From a marine actinobacterium MedAcidi-G1 (GTDB lineage Bacteria; Actinomycetota; Acidimicrobiia; Acidimicrobiales; MedAcidi-G1): 43,932 nt of DNA. The stretch lies in assembly GCA_000817085.1 (NCBI GenBank), contig JUEM01000013.1, forward strand, positions 1 through 43,932. The letters are read 5' to 3'. The notes beneath the pieces were generated by a model, which was given only the letters and a program-made list of their open reading frames with translations, was not told the origin of the DNA and did no database searches. The translations under genes and the position numbers were made by a program. This document shows, piece after piece, positions 33,878 through 42,365 of this stretch; within the stretch, counting starts at the first letter, position 1; the number at the start of each line of letters is the position of its first letter.

Positions 33878-34345
33878 TCAGCTTTGCGAACGGATTACCG
33901 ACAAAACTTCGTCGCCATGAGTCTGGAAATCAGTAATTGAATCCTGATTCCAAATAGCGGCAACTAATCCTTCGGGAGAAATTAAGAAACTAGTTCTCAT
34001 AGCAAAAGCTGCAGCTGGGTCGTCTGAAGGCCGAGCTACTCCATAAAGCTCCCCTATTTTTCTATCAGGGTCAGCTATTAATGGAAAAGAAAAATCTTGC
34101 TCATCAAAAAATTTATTTTGCTCTTCAACGGTGTCGAAACTAGCACCGACTATTACGGCTCCTAGATCTGAAAATTCTGAGGCCCTATCACGGAGCCCCT
34201 GTCCTTGAATCGTTCAACCAGGTGTTGATGCTTTTGGATACCACCAAAACAAAACCCAACTTCCTACAAAATCGACCAAAGATAGAGTGTTGCCACCTTG
34301 GTCAAGTGCTGAGAATTTCGGCGCTTCATTTCCTACTTCAAGCAT
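33878..34345 (-). CDS. Peroxiredoxin (PrxQ/Bcp type) with in-frame UGA at the peroxidatic position (probable selenocysteine)
   Basis: Read through TGA 34216-34214, this is a complete 155-residue peroxiredoxin of the AhpC/TSA superfamily, closest to the PrxQ/Bcp group. It begins MLEVGNEAPKFSALDQ. The active site is W34-W-Y-P37-K-A-S-T41-P-G-U44-T, matching the invariant P-x3-T-x2-C with UGA replacing the peroxidatic cysteine. GLRDRASEF, FPLIADPDRKIGELYGVARP and the catalytic R117 (AMRTSFLI) follow. Apart from U44 no cysteine is present, so it would be a one-chalcogen enzyme reduced by an external thiol. A GGGGAG sequence precedes the ATG. A SECIS-like hairpin is at 34179-34199. Alternatives are a pseudogene or a sequencing error, but the frame on both sides is flawless. 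Confidence 0.85.
34179..34199 (-). promoter_or_regulatory. Candidate bacterial SECIS hairpin of the peroxiredoxin
   Basis: The minus-strand RNA forms a seven-base-pair stem, GGGGCUC (34199-34193) with GGGCCUC (34185-34179), including two G·U pairs, around a seven-base loop CGUGAUA. The loop starts 21 bases after the UGA (34214) and has G at its second position, within the accepted range for bacterial SECIS elements. It is stronger than the hairpin in the thioredoxin-like gene. Confidence 0.65.
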
Positions 34346-34362
34346 TGCTCCCCTTTTATATT

Positions 34363-34378
34363 GGTCACAATAGTGACC
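34363..34378 (-). promoter_or_regulatory. 16-bp palindrome upstream of the peroxiredoxin
   Basis: GGTCAC and GTGACC flank a four-base spacer, 18-33 bases upstream of the peroxiredoxin ATG. It is symmetrical and well placed for an operator. The regulator is unknown. A TATAAA-like stretch lies next to it. Confidence 0.55.
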
Positions 34379-34416
34379 CTAGCTTCTTAAGTGGCCCAGA
34401 ACGGGCTCTTTGAGAA

Positions 34417-35898
34417 TTAAGCTAACCATGAAATCGCCTGAAGCTCGCTGTAAGCCTTTAGGCCCCATGTGCCACGATCTCGACCTATTCCAGACATCTT
34501 AAATCCTCCAAAAGGGGCTTCCATGTGAGGTTGAAAACTGTTAAGAGCAACATTCCCGCTTTCCAAACTTTTGGCTATCTGGTGAGCTCTGGCAGTATCA
34601 CCTGCATACACATAACTAAATAGGCCATAATCGGAGTCATTAGCCATTTCAATCGCTTCCTCATCATCTTCATATTGCATCACTACAACAACTGGCCCAA
34701 AAGCCTCTTCACGAACAACATGCATATCAGTTGTGCAATCGGCCAAAAGTGTTGGCGCTACAAAATAGCCCTGTTCATCAGGTCTTTCACCTCCACAAAC
34801 CAATTTGGCACCCGACTCGACACCAGAGGAAATAAATTTTTCAACGTTGTCTCTCTGCTGCTCTGAGATTAAAGGGCCTACTAAAGTATCACGTTCTCTA
34901 GGGTCGCCCATCTTGAGCATCCCTGCTACAGCCGAGAGAGTCTCTACTGTTTGGTCGTAAATGTTGCGGTGGCAAATGACTCGAGTGGGTGCGGTGCAAA
35001 TCTGACCGCTGTGGAAACCCCAAACACTTGCTATAGCTCCCATCGCTGCATCCACACTGGCATCTTCAGTCATTATGAGAGCACCCTTCCCGCCTAATTC
35101 CATGAGAACGCGTGTCATAGTTGATGCCCCACTTGCGTAGATTGACTTTCCAACAGAAGTCGACCCAGTAAAACTCACCATATTGACATCTTTTGATGCA
35201 ACCATCGCCGCGGGTACCTCAGGTCCAGAAGAAGTAACAATATTTATGACTCCTGGAGGAAAACCGGCTTCACTTATAGCTTCGCCCAATCTCAAAATTC
35301 CAAGTGGATCTTGTGGCGCCGGTTTTATGATGCAGGTATTACCCATTGCCAGAGCCGGCGCTATTTTCCCAGCAACGTTAGTGAGAGGGAAATTATAAGG
35401 TGTGATGCATAAAACAACTCCAACTGGTTGGTGGTATATGGATGCAGCCACAAGACCTGCGGGCCCAAGAGCGGTTGCACCTTGCTTAACGGGAAGTTCA
35501 GATGAATCTATGCGTTGTGGTTTCGAGTAGTAACGGAAACGGTCAATAAACCCTCCCGCTACTTGCAGAGTTTCGGTGATGTTTATAGTTGAGCCAGTCT
35601 CCGCCTGCACCAAATCAACCCAATCTGGGGTTTTCTGTTCAAGCACATCTGCAAGTTTTCCAAGTAAGTAACATCTCTGATCTGCCGATGTATTCTTCCA
35701 CCCGTCTAATGCTTCTCTAGCAGCAACCATCGCATCAGCTGCTTCACTTAGAGTGGCTTCTGGGGCATAACCCACTGTCTCTGTCGTGTAAGGATTCGTG
35801 ACTGGATATTTTTCTGCAGTTTCTATCCATTCACCTCCTATAAGCAATTTCCATTGCTCTTGGGGATCTATTTTCGTCATCACTCTCCCTAAGCCCAT
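34417..35898 (-). CDS. Aldehyde dehydrogenase family protein
   Basis: A 493-residue NAD(P)-dependent aldehyde dehydrogenase. Catalytic residues are visible: N169 (YNFP), E267 (MELGGKG) and the nucleophile C301 (HSGQICTAPTR). SFTGSTSVG (about 242-250) binds cofactor and MEAPFGGFKMSGIGRDRG lies near the C-terminus. Substrate cannot be assigned. An internal ATG at codon 7 (35880) is an alternative start. The gene is divergent from the O-methyltransferase, with an inverted repeat at 35933-35951 between them. Confidence 0.93.
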   Translation of the reverse strand: MGLGRVMTKIDPQEQWKLLIGGEWIETAEKYPVTNPYTTETVGYAPEATLSEAADAMVAAREALDGWKNTSADQRCYLLGKLADVLEQKTPDWVDLVQAETGSTINITETLQVAGGFIDRFRYYSKPQRIDSSELPVKQGATALGPAGLVAASIYHQPVGVVLCITPYNFPLTNVAGKIAPALAMGNTCIIKPAPQDPLGILRLGEAISEAGFPPGVINIVTSSGPEVPAAMVASKDVNMVSFTGSTSVGKSIYASGASTMTRVLMELGGKGALIMTEDASVDAAMGAIASVWGFHSGQICTAPTRVICHRNIYDQTVETLSAVAGMLKMGDPRERDTLVGPLISEQQRDNVEKFISSGVESGAKLVCGGERPDEQGYFVAPTLLADCTTDMHVVREEAFGPVVVVMQYEDDEEAIEMANDSDYGLFSYVYAGDTARAHQIAKSLESGNVALNSFQPHMEAPFGGFKMSGIGRDRGTWGLKAYSELQAISWLA

Positions 35899-35932
35899 TT
35901 GAGTATGCTCAAACGTTCTTGACTAACCTCTC

Positions 35933-35966
35933 ATTTACTACTTTAGTAAATTCATTATTAGTAAAT
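35933..35966. promoter_or_regulatory. Inverted repeat plus extra half-site between divergent ALDH and methyltransferase genes
   Basis: ATTTACTA (35933-35940) and TAGTAAAT (35944-35951) are perfect eight-base arms with a three-base spacer. A third copy, TAGTAAAT, is at 35959-35966 and reaches the ATG of the methyltransferase. This arrangement suits a dimeric regulator controlling both divergent genes. A CATTAT hexamer lies six bases before that ATG. Confidence 0.6.
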
Positions 35967-36678
35967 GCCAAGGATAGAAAACTATATGCAGAATAATTCC
36001 GACATTTCGAACGAAGATATATACCACCGTTCTTTTTTTCTTGATGAAAAACTTTTTGAATACATCTTGGGTCACACTTCCTCACCTGATGAAACTCAAA
36101 AATCTCTTATCGAAACTACATCTAAATTAGGAAAAGTTTCTGCTATGCAGGTTGCTCAGGATCAGGGCATTTTTCTTTACATGCTAGTCGCTGCGATCAG
36201 ACCCAAATTTGCTGTTGAAATAGGAACTTTCACGGGTTACTCATCTTTAGCCATTGCCAAAGCCCTGCCAGAGGACGGAAAACTATTATGTTGTGACGTT
36301 TCTGAAGAATGGACCTCTGTAGCTAGTGAATACTGGAAGAAAGCAGGTGTTGATAAAAAAATTGAACTTATTATTGCACCTGCAAAGCAAACTCTGGTCA
36401 ATTTACCTGATGATAAAAAAATCGATTTTGCATTCATTGATGCCGACAAGGGGGGCTATTTAGAATATTATGAAGAGATTGTGCCTAGATTGTCAGACCA
36501 TGGGTTAATAGCAATCGACAACGTTTTATGGTCGGGCAGAGTAATTAATCAAGAGATATCTGACGATGACACTGTCTCTATTCGAAAATTTAATGACCAC
36601 GTCTCTCAAGATGACAGAGTCTCTTCTGTGATGCTCTCTATCGGTGACGGAATAACTCTGGTAAAGCGGACTAATTAA
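35965..36678 (+). CDS. Class I SAM-dependent O-methyltransferase
   Basis: A 237-residue methyltransferase of the caffeoyl-CoA/catechol O-methyltransferase type. The SAM-binding motif VEIGTFTGYSSLAIAKALP begins near residue 84. FIDADKGGYLEYYE (about 154-167) provides the metal-binding aspartate and IAIDNVLWSGRV follows, as in this family. Methyl acceptor is unknown. A start at the ATG of codon 8 (MQNNSD) is also possible. It lies divergent to the ALDH with a putative operator in the gap. Confidence 0.9.
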   Translation: MPRIENYMQNNSDISNEDIYHRSFFLDEKLFEYILGHTSSPDETQKSLIETTSKLGKVSAMQVAQDQGIFLYMLVAAIRPKFAVEIGTFTGYSSLAIAKALPEDGKLLCCDVSEEWTSVASEYWKKAGVDKKIELIIAPAKQTLVNLPDDKKIDFAFIDADKGGYLEYYEEIVPRLSDHGLIAIDNVLWSGRVINQEISDDDTVSIRKFNDHVSQDDRVSSVMLSIGDGITLVKRTN

Positions 36679-36759
36679 AGTTTTTATACAAAAATAAACA
36701 AGGTCTATTTATGCCGGTTAGGATCTCGGCAGATTCGATAACTAATTGAGAGGTTAATC

Positions 36760-37962
36760 ATGCCGGATGCTGTAATAGTAGCAACTTCAAGAACTCCTAT
36801 AGGTAGAGCAAATAAAGGCAGTCTGGCGGAAGTCAGGCCTGATGACATGTCGGCTTTTATAATTAAAGATGTTCTTTCTAAGGTTCCGCAACTTCAAACT
36901 GATTTGGTTGAAGATGTCCTATGGGGAACTGGTCAGCCAGGTGGAGAACAAGGCTATAACATTGCGCGTATATCAAGCCTTTTGGCCGGAGTGGACGCCC
37001 CTGGAGTAACAGTAAACCGGTACTGTTCATCTTCGTTGCAAACAATCCGTATGGCCTTTCACGCAATTAAGGCTGGAGAAGGGGATGTTTTTGTTGCTGG
37101 AGGCGTCGAGTGTGTAAGTCGCTACCAATTTGGTGCTTCCGATACCGGATCTCATAACGATTCTTTTGAAGACGCCGAAACACGGACTGCTGAAAGAACT
37201 GGGGAAGGAGTAGACGCTTGGACTCCACCCCAAGGTTTACCAGATGTGTATATAGCAATGGGTCAAACTGCTGAAAATGTGGCTCAAAGCAAAGGAGTTT
37301 CGCGTAAAGATCAAGACGAATGGGGTGTACGTTCACAAAATCGCGCAGAAGCCGCTGCGGCGCGAGGTTTTTTTGAACGTGAGATTACTCCATACACAGT
37401 TCCAGATGGAACTGTCGTAACGGCCGACGATGGAATAAGAGCCGGAACTACATATGAAAATGTTTCACAGTTGAACCCTGTTTTCCGTCCTGATGGGACT
37501 GTTACCGCCGGCAATGCTTGTCCTTTGAATGATGGCGCTGCTGCAGTAGTCGTGATGAGTGAAGAGAAAGCTTCAGAATTGGGAATATCTCCGTTGGCGA
37601 AAATCGTGGCTTCTGGGGTTTCATCTCTGAATCCAGAGATAATGGGATTGGGTCCAATTGATGCAATCAACCAAACATTACAAAGAGCGGGTATGGCGAT
37701 TAGCGACATAGACCTTGTCGAGATAAATGAAGCTTTTGCAGCGCAAGTCATTCCTTCAGCGGAAGAAACTGGAATAGACCTTGACAAATTGAACGTAAAT
37801 GGCGGAGCCATAGCTTTAGGTCATCCATTTGGAATGACAGGTGCTCGGATAATGACAACATTGATAAATGGGCTAGAGGATTCAGATAAGGAATTCGGAC
37901 TTGAAACCATGTGTGTTGGAGGCGGGCAAGGAATGGCGATGATAGTTCAGCGCGTAAGCTGA
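36760..37962 (+). CDS. Thiolase (acetyl-CoA acetyltransferase family)
   Basis: A 400-residue thiolase. Catalytic residues are C89 (VNRYCSSSLQT), H355 (ALGHPFGMTG) and C385 (MCVGGGQG). MPDAVIVATSRTPIGRANKGSL starts the family. It most resembles the mycobacterial FadA2 type rather than the steroid thiolases FadA5 or FadA6. It should cleave 3-oxoacyl-CoA or condense acetyl-CoA. GAGAGG with eight-base spacing precedes the ATG. It is convergent with the SCO6745 gene after nine bases. Confidence 0.92.
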   Translation: MPDAVIVATSRTPIGRANKGSLAEVRPDDMSAFIIKDVLSKVPQLQTDLVEDVLWGTGQPGGEQGYNIARISSLLAGVDAPGVTVNRYCSSSLQTIRMAFHAIKAGEGDVFVAGGVECVSRYQFGASDTGSHNDSFEDAETRTAERTGEGVDAWTPPQGLPDVYIAMGQTAENVAQSKGVSRKDQDEWGVRSQNRAEAAAARGFFEREITPYTVPDGTVVTADDGIRAGTTYENVSQLNPVFRPDGTVTAGNACPLNDGAAAVVVMSEEKASELGISPLAKIVASGVSSLNPEIMGLGPIDAINQTLQRAGMAISDIDLVEINEAFAAQVIPSAEETGIDLDKLNVNGGAIALGHPFGMTGARIMTTLINGLEDSDKEFGLETMCVGGGQGMAMIVQRVS

Positions 37963-37971
37963 TCATCAGAA

Positions 37972-38853
37972 CTATTTAGTCTTAGCTTCTCGCCCAGCTG
38001 GCATCCAATTTGATCCAGCTGTGTTATCAATATGATCCATGTAACGCGAACCCACTGGTTCTATCAATTCGAGGAATTGAGTCGTTTGATTAATTCCAAG
38101 ATTTCGCCAGGCGGCACTCGCTATGTTGTTAAGTTTTCTTTCGAGCTCTTCTCTGTATTCCAAGCCTTTAGTCGTAACTGTTTCTCCATCCGCTAAACCA
38201 CGTTCTCTTAACTTTTTAAATGCGGCGCTAATTGCAGCATCATCTGCACCTCGACTGCGTGGAAGCCATTGATCATCATATTTATGCTTGGCATTATCTA
38301 AAATACCTGCCATAGTGCCGTCGATATTTTCGCTTGTCATAATCGCCCAATGAGTATCACCTCGCCACTCACGGATGGCGTTAACAGCTAGCCAAGCTGA
38401 CACAAGCGGGTCCTCATGGCGTGGCCAATCCAATAGCGATGCAAATAAAGCGCGGCCAGATAGTGGAAGCTCTTCAGCGGCTTTCCAAAGATTTGGAGAC
38501 ATAGTTGCTAAAGGTCCACATATTTCTGGTGTTAATTCTTTTAAACCTGGAGCTATCGCGGCATCTCTAGCCGCTGCCGCTTTTTCAAAAGTTGTATGTT
38601 CGCGACAGTTATCAAGACTCGCCGAAATAAAGTTTGGGTGTATCGAGTAAAAAGCAGCGGATACGGCCTTATTCCCTGCTTTTCCTAAAGTGGCTGCACG
38701 GGTAGACACGTAATAACCAAATCCGTTAGGAATTCCAAGTGCTTCATAATTTGCTATAGCCCTAGGATCCCAATAAATCCAACCGATCAGCCTATGAGAA
38801 GCAAAAGCTGCACGACGACTAAGTTCTTCCCAGTCATTTTCATGTTTGCTCAA
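37972..38853 (-). CDS. SCO6745 family protein
   Basis: A 293-residue helical protein of the SCO6745 family common in actinobacteria. It shows the typical SHRLIGWIYWDPRAIANYEALGIPNGFGYYVSTRAATLGKAG start and FYSIHPNFISASL. A winged-helix-like C-terminal part reads LRERGLADGETVTTKGLEYREELE. The biochemical role is unknown. It is not clearly linked to the ilv genes, but lies 25 bases beyond the ilvC stop on the same strand. Confidence 0.75.
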   Translation of the reverse strand: MSKHENDWEELSRRAAFASHRLIGWIYWDPRAIANYEALGIPNGFGYYVSTRAATLGKAGNKAVSAAFYSIHPNFISASLDNCREHTTFEKAAAARDAAIAPGLKELTPEICGPLATMSPNLWKAAEELPLSGRALFASLLDWPRHEDPLVSAWLAVNAIREWRGDTHWAIMTSENIDGTMAGILDNAKHKYDDQWLPRSRGADDAAISAAFKKLRERGLADGETVTTKGLEYREELERKLNNIASAAWRNLGINQTTQFLELIEPVGSRYMDHIDNTAGSNWMPAGREAKTK

Positions 38854-38878
38854 CTTTGTACGCTTTAGGATAATTTAA

Positions 38879-39910
38879 TTAACCTTGACCACCTGATGCA
38901 TCTTGAACAGATACTTTGCCGGCACTAATCCAAGGCATCATGTCGCGGAGTTTAGAACCAACTTGCTCAATGCGATGTTGGCGTCCTTTCTCCTCCAAAG
39001 CGTAAAAATTCTCTCTACCGGAATGAGCTTCTGCTACCCATTCTTCTGCGAAAACTCCAGATTGAATCTCGTCTAAGACCTGCTTCATTGTTTCCCTAAC
39101 ATGGTCATCCACTACTCGAGGACCACGAGTCAAGTCGCCGTATTCAGCAGTATCGGAAACTGAATAGCGCATACCACCTATACCTTGTTCATACATGAGG
39201 TCTACGATTAATTTTAATTCATGAAGACATTCGAAGTAACAGATCTCTGGCTGGTACCCCGCGTCAACTAGTGTGTCAAAAGCACTTCTAACTAGCTCAG
39301 TAACACCCCCACAAAGGACTACCTGTTCTCCAAAAAGATCTGTTTCACACTCTTCGGTGAAAGTCGTTTCAATAACTCCTGCTCTGGCACCTCCCAGCCC
39401 ATCTGCATAAGCCAAGGCTAAATCTTTTGCTCCTCCTGTCGGGTCTTGTTCTACGGCAATCAGACAAGGTACGCCACCGCCTTCAATATAAGTTCTACGT
39501 ACCAAGTGACCTGGCCCTTTAGGGGCAATCATGATGACATCTACGTCATCAGGAGGTGCGATTAGATCAAAACGGATATTAAAGCCATGGGCGAAAGCAA
39601 TGGCATCTCCAGCTTTCAAATTTGGGGCAATATGCTCTTCGTATATTGCGGCCTGGTCTGTATCAGGCAACAAAAGCATAATTACATCTGCCCAGTCTGA
39701 CGCTTCTGAAAGTGAACGAACTGTAAGTCCAGCTTCTTCGGCTTTTGAAATAGAACCAGAGCCTTCTCTCAACCCCACACAGACATCAATCCCTGATTCC
39801 TTTAAGTTCAGAGCATGAGCATGACCTTGCGATCCATAGCCCAAGATTGCTATTTTACGATCTGATATCGCTGAACGATTCACATCACTTTCATAATAAA
39901 TATTTACCAC
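38879..39910 (-). CDS. ilvC: Ketol-acid reductoisomerase
   Basis: A 343-residue class I KARI, the isomerising NADPH-dependent step of valine and isoleucine synthesis. [13 protein letters not shown] (24-36) binds cofactor, H108 lies in AFAHGFNI, and the Mg ligands are D191 and E195 in [14 protein letters not shown]. The gene starts GTG at 39910 with AGGAGA seven bases upstream, and lies 46 bases after ilvN. It ends the ilvBNC unit. Confidence 0.96.
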   Translation of the reverse strand: MVNIYYESDVNRSAISDRKIAILGYGSQGHAHALNLKESGIDVCVGLREGSGSISKAEEAGLTVRSLSEASDWADVIMLLLPDTDQAAIYEEHIAPNLKAGDAIAFAHGFNIRFDLIAPPDDVDVIMIAPKGPGHLVRRTYIEGGGVPCLIAVEQDPTGGAKDLALAYADGLGGARAGVIETTFTEECETDLFGEQVVLCGGVTELVRSAFDTLVDAGYQPEICYFECLHELKLIVDLMYEQGIGGMRYSVSDTAEYGDLTRGPRVVDDHVRETMKQVLDEIQSGVFAEEWVAEAHSGRENFYALEEKGRQHRIEQVGSKLRDMMPWISAGKVSVQDASGGQG

Positions 39911-39956
39911 GAACTTCTCCTAATTATTTTTCTTCTACTATTTAAGATTTATTTAT

Positions 39957-40454
39957 TTATAACGAATCTAGAGCAACGCGACCTGTTCGTTGTAATTCAA
40001 CTATGCCAAAATTGCCTAAAAAAGATTCAAAATCGTCGATGACAGATGAGGTTTCCACCAGAGAAAGCATCATGCTTTCAGTTCCAATATTCAGTACCTT
40101 TCCTCCGACTTCGTCTAAATGATCAACCAACTCATCTCTTTGGCTGGCCTCAGCTCTGACTGTAACGATCATCAACTCTCTTTCGACTGACTTGTCAGGA
40201 TCTAAAGCTCGTATTTCAACAACATTTATAAGTTTGTCAAGCTGTTTTATTATTTGATCTAATGAAACAGATTCAAGTTCGATATCAAGGTCAACAGTTA
40301 TGCGACTAAATTCTGCCTTATCGGTAGGGGCAACAGCTAAAGACTTGATATTTACACCCCGGCGAGCAAAAAGACCACTAACTCGAGCCAAAACGCCAAA
40401 CTTGTTATCGACGGTCACAACTAAAGTTCTGTAATTAGGCTGAATCTTTTTCAC
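39957..40454 (-). CDS. ilvN: Acetolactate synthase small (regulatory) subunit
   Basis: A 165-residue regulatory subunit with an N-terminal ACT domain (RTLVVTVDNKFGVLARVSGLFARRGVNIKSLAVAPTD, about 10-46) and a conserved C-terminal domain. It binds valine for feedback inhibition of IlvB. The ATG overlaps the ilvB stop by four bases, so the subunits are made together. Confidence 0.95.
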   Translation of the reverse strand: MKKIQPNYRTLVVTVDNKFGVLARVSGLFARRGVNIKSLAVAPTDKAEFSRITVDLDIELESVSLDQIIKQLDKLINVVEIRALDPDKSVERELMIVTVRAEASQRDELVDHLDEVGGKVLNIGTESMMLSLVETSSVIDDFESFLGNFGIVELQRTGRVALDSL

Positions 40455-42193
40455 CGTTCTTGGCTTTCTTGAGATGGAGGAACAACAATCGAAGAATTAT
40501 CCTGGCCGGATGGGACCATAGGATAAACACGCTCTTCAGGTGCAGTTCGGAAGTCTATTACAACTGATCTATCATCAATCTCATTTGCCTTAGCGATAGC
40601 TTCTGGGACTTCTTCAGGACTGTCAACTCGAATACCGACACAACCCATTGACTCTGCCCATGCCTTGTAATTCGGCACATCTTCAGAAAGAAATACTTCT
40701 GAAAATCTTTCCTCGTAAAACATGTCTTGCCACTGGCGAACCATGCCTAAGTAAGAATTATTGAGTAGTGCAACTTTTATTGGAATATTTTCAACTGTTG
40801 CGGTTACAAGTTCCTGGGCTGTCATCTGAAAACACCCATCTCCATCAACTGCCCAAACCACCCGATCAGGGTGTCCTACTTTTGCTCCAATTGCAGCAGG
40901 TATCGAGAACCCCATTGTCCCCAATCCTCCTGAATTTATCCACGTGTATGGGCTATTAAAATTCCAATACTGACTCGTCCACATTTGGTGTTGGCCAACT
41001 CCCGAAGCAACAATTGCATCATCAGGAGCTAAATCCCTAAGTTGTTCAATAACAAACTGAGGTTTTAATTTACTTCCAGGTTCAGAGTTCTCATATGTAA
41101 GAGGGAAGCGTTCTTGCCAACCACTTATGCTCGATTTCCATTCTGAACGATCCGTTGGAGTGGATCCCTGTTTTTTAAGTCGATCAACCATTGCCTCAAT
41201 TACTAAACGGCAATCTCCAGTAATAGCAACATCTGGTTTCCTGACTTTCCCAATTTCTGCCGGATCAATATCCACATGAACTATTTTTGCATCCGGTGCG
41301 AAACCATCAACTTTACCGGTGACACGGTCATCGAAACGAGCCCCCAAAGCTACTAACAAGTCGGCTTTTTGCATAGAAGTCACAGCTGTATAGTTTCCGT
41401 GCATTCCAGGCATACCTAAACAAAGCTCATGACTGTCTGGGAAAGCCCCTCTAGCCATAAGAGTTGTTACTACATGGATTCCAGTGATCTCAACCAGTTC
41501 TCTAAGGGCTTCAGCTGCTCTTGCTTTAAGAATCCCACCCCCAACATAAAAAACTGGCCTTTCGGAATTTTCTATAAGCTCCAAAGCCTTATCTATTCCC
41601 GAAAGGTCAAAGTTTTTTTCCGGTTCATAGCCTGGCAAATCCATTTCTGGATCGTCTACCCAATTAAGCTTTGATCTGGGATTTTTCGGATCAACTATGT
41701 CCTTCGGAACATCAATCAATACCGGACCAGGTCGGCCTGTAGTTGCTATGTGAAATGCCTCTTTCACAATTCTTGGAATATCTTGTGCGTCTTTAACGAG
41801 AAAATTATGTTTTGTAACTCCCATGGTTATCCCAGTAGTGTCACATTCCTGAAATGCATCCGTGCCTATCGCAGCTAAAGGCACTTGTCCTGTAATGACA
41901 ACCAAAGGTATCGAGTCCAAATATGCGTCGCATAAAGGCGTGACAATATTCGTAGCTGCCGGACCGCTAGTTACCATCGCTACACCAGGTTTGCCAGTTG
42001 CTTGGGCGTAACCCTCGGCCATATGTCCCGCACCTTGTTCATGACGCACAAGTATGTGTCTGATATTTGAATCAATGATCGGGTCATATACCGGCAGTAT
42101 CGCTCCACCGGGAAGCCCAAACATGACTTCCACACCCTCTTTTTCAAGAGCCCTAATTAGAGCCCTGCCACCATCTATATTTTCATTATTCAT
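40451..42193 (-). CDS. ilvB: Acetolactate synthase large subunit
   Basis: A 580-residue thiamine-diphosphate enzyme that makes acetolactate or acetohydroxybutyrate, the first common step of branched-chain synthesis. The catalytic glutamate is E52 in VRHEQGAGHMAEGYA. The TPP-binding motif is GDGCFQMTAQELVTA near residue 450-465, with LLNN later. The full length agrees with the family. A strong hairpin with a U-run lies upstream at 42230-42264, so attenuation or termination after ilvD is plausible. No strong Shine-Dalgarno is seen. Confidence 0.96.
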   Translation of the reverse strand: MNNENIDGGRALIRALEKEGVEVMFGLPGGAILPVYDPIIDSNIRHILVRHEQGAGHMAEGYAQATGKPGVAMVTSGPAATNIVTPLCDAYLDSIPLVVITGQVPLAAIGTDAFQECDTTGITMGVTKHNFLVKDAQDIPRIVKEAFHIATTGRPGPVLIDVPKDIVDPKNPRSKLNWVDDPEMDLPGYEPEKNFDLSGIDKALELIENSERPVFYVGGGILKARAAEALRELVEITGIHVVTTLMARGAFPDSHELCLGMPGMHGNYTAVTSMQKADLLVALGARFDDRVTGKVDGFAPDAKIVHVDIDPAEIGKVRKPDVAITGDCRLVIEAMVDRLKKQGSTPTDRSEWKSSISGWQERFPLTYENSEPGSKLKPQFVIEQLRDLAPDDAIVASGVGQHQMWTSQYWNFNSPYTWINSGGLGTMGFSIPAAIGAKVGHPDRVVWAVDGDGCFQMTAQELVTATVENIPIKVALLNNSYLGMVRQWQDMFYEERFSEVFLSEDVPNYKAWAESMGCVGIRVDSPEEVPEAIAKANEIDDRSVVIDFRTAPEERVYPMVPSGQDNSSIVVPPSQESQER

Positions 42194-42229
42194 TTTTTTC
42201 TCAGATTAGATTTCTTTAATAAAAACTTG

Positions 42230-42264
42230 ATTAAAAACAATTGACCTCCCTATAGGGAGGTCAA
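42230..42264 (-). terminator. Intrinsic terminator between ilvD and ilvB (possible attenuator)
   Basis: On the minus strand a perfect ten-base stem (TTGACCTCCC/GGGAGGTCAA) with a TATA loop (42241-42264) is followed by AATTG and a run of five T. It lies about 100 bases after the ilvD stop and 48 bases before ilvB. It may end ilvD transcripts or act as an attenuator for ilvBNC. Its CCTCC core resembles that of the leuA terminator. No proper leader peptide could be found (see rejected list). Confidence 0.75.
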
Positions 42265-42365
42265 AACACGCACCCTTAATGAATGCAGCTAAATAACTAC
42301 TACACCTACGAAAAATTATCGCACCTATCTAGTATCGCTGGGAAGCTAATAGCAAACAACCCTTT

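Noticed and set aside
42289-42309. Val/Ile-rich run as a complete ilv leader peptide
   Set aside because: The frame has a TAA just upstream and no ATG, GTG or TTG between it and the Val codons, so it cannot be annotated as a coding leader.
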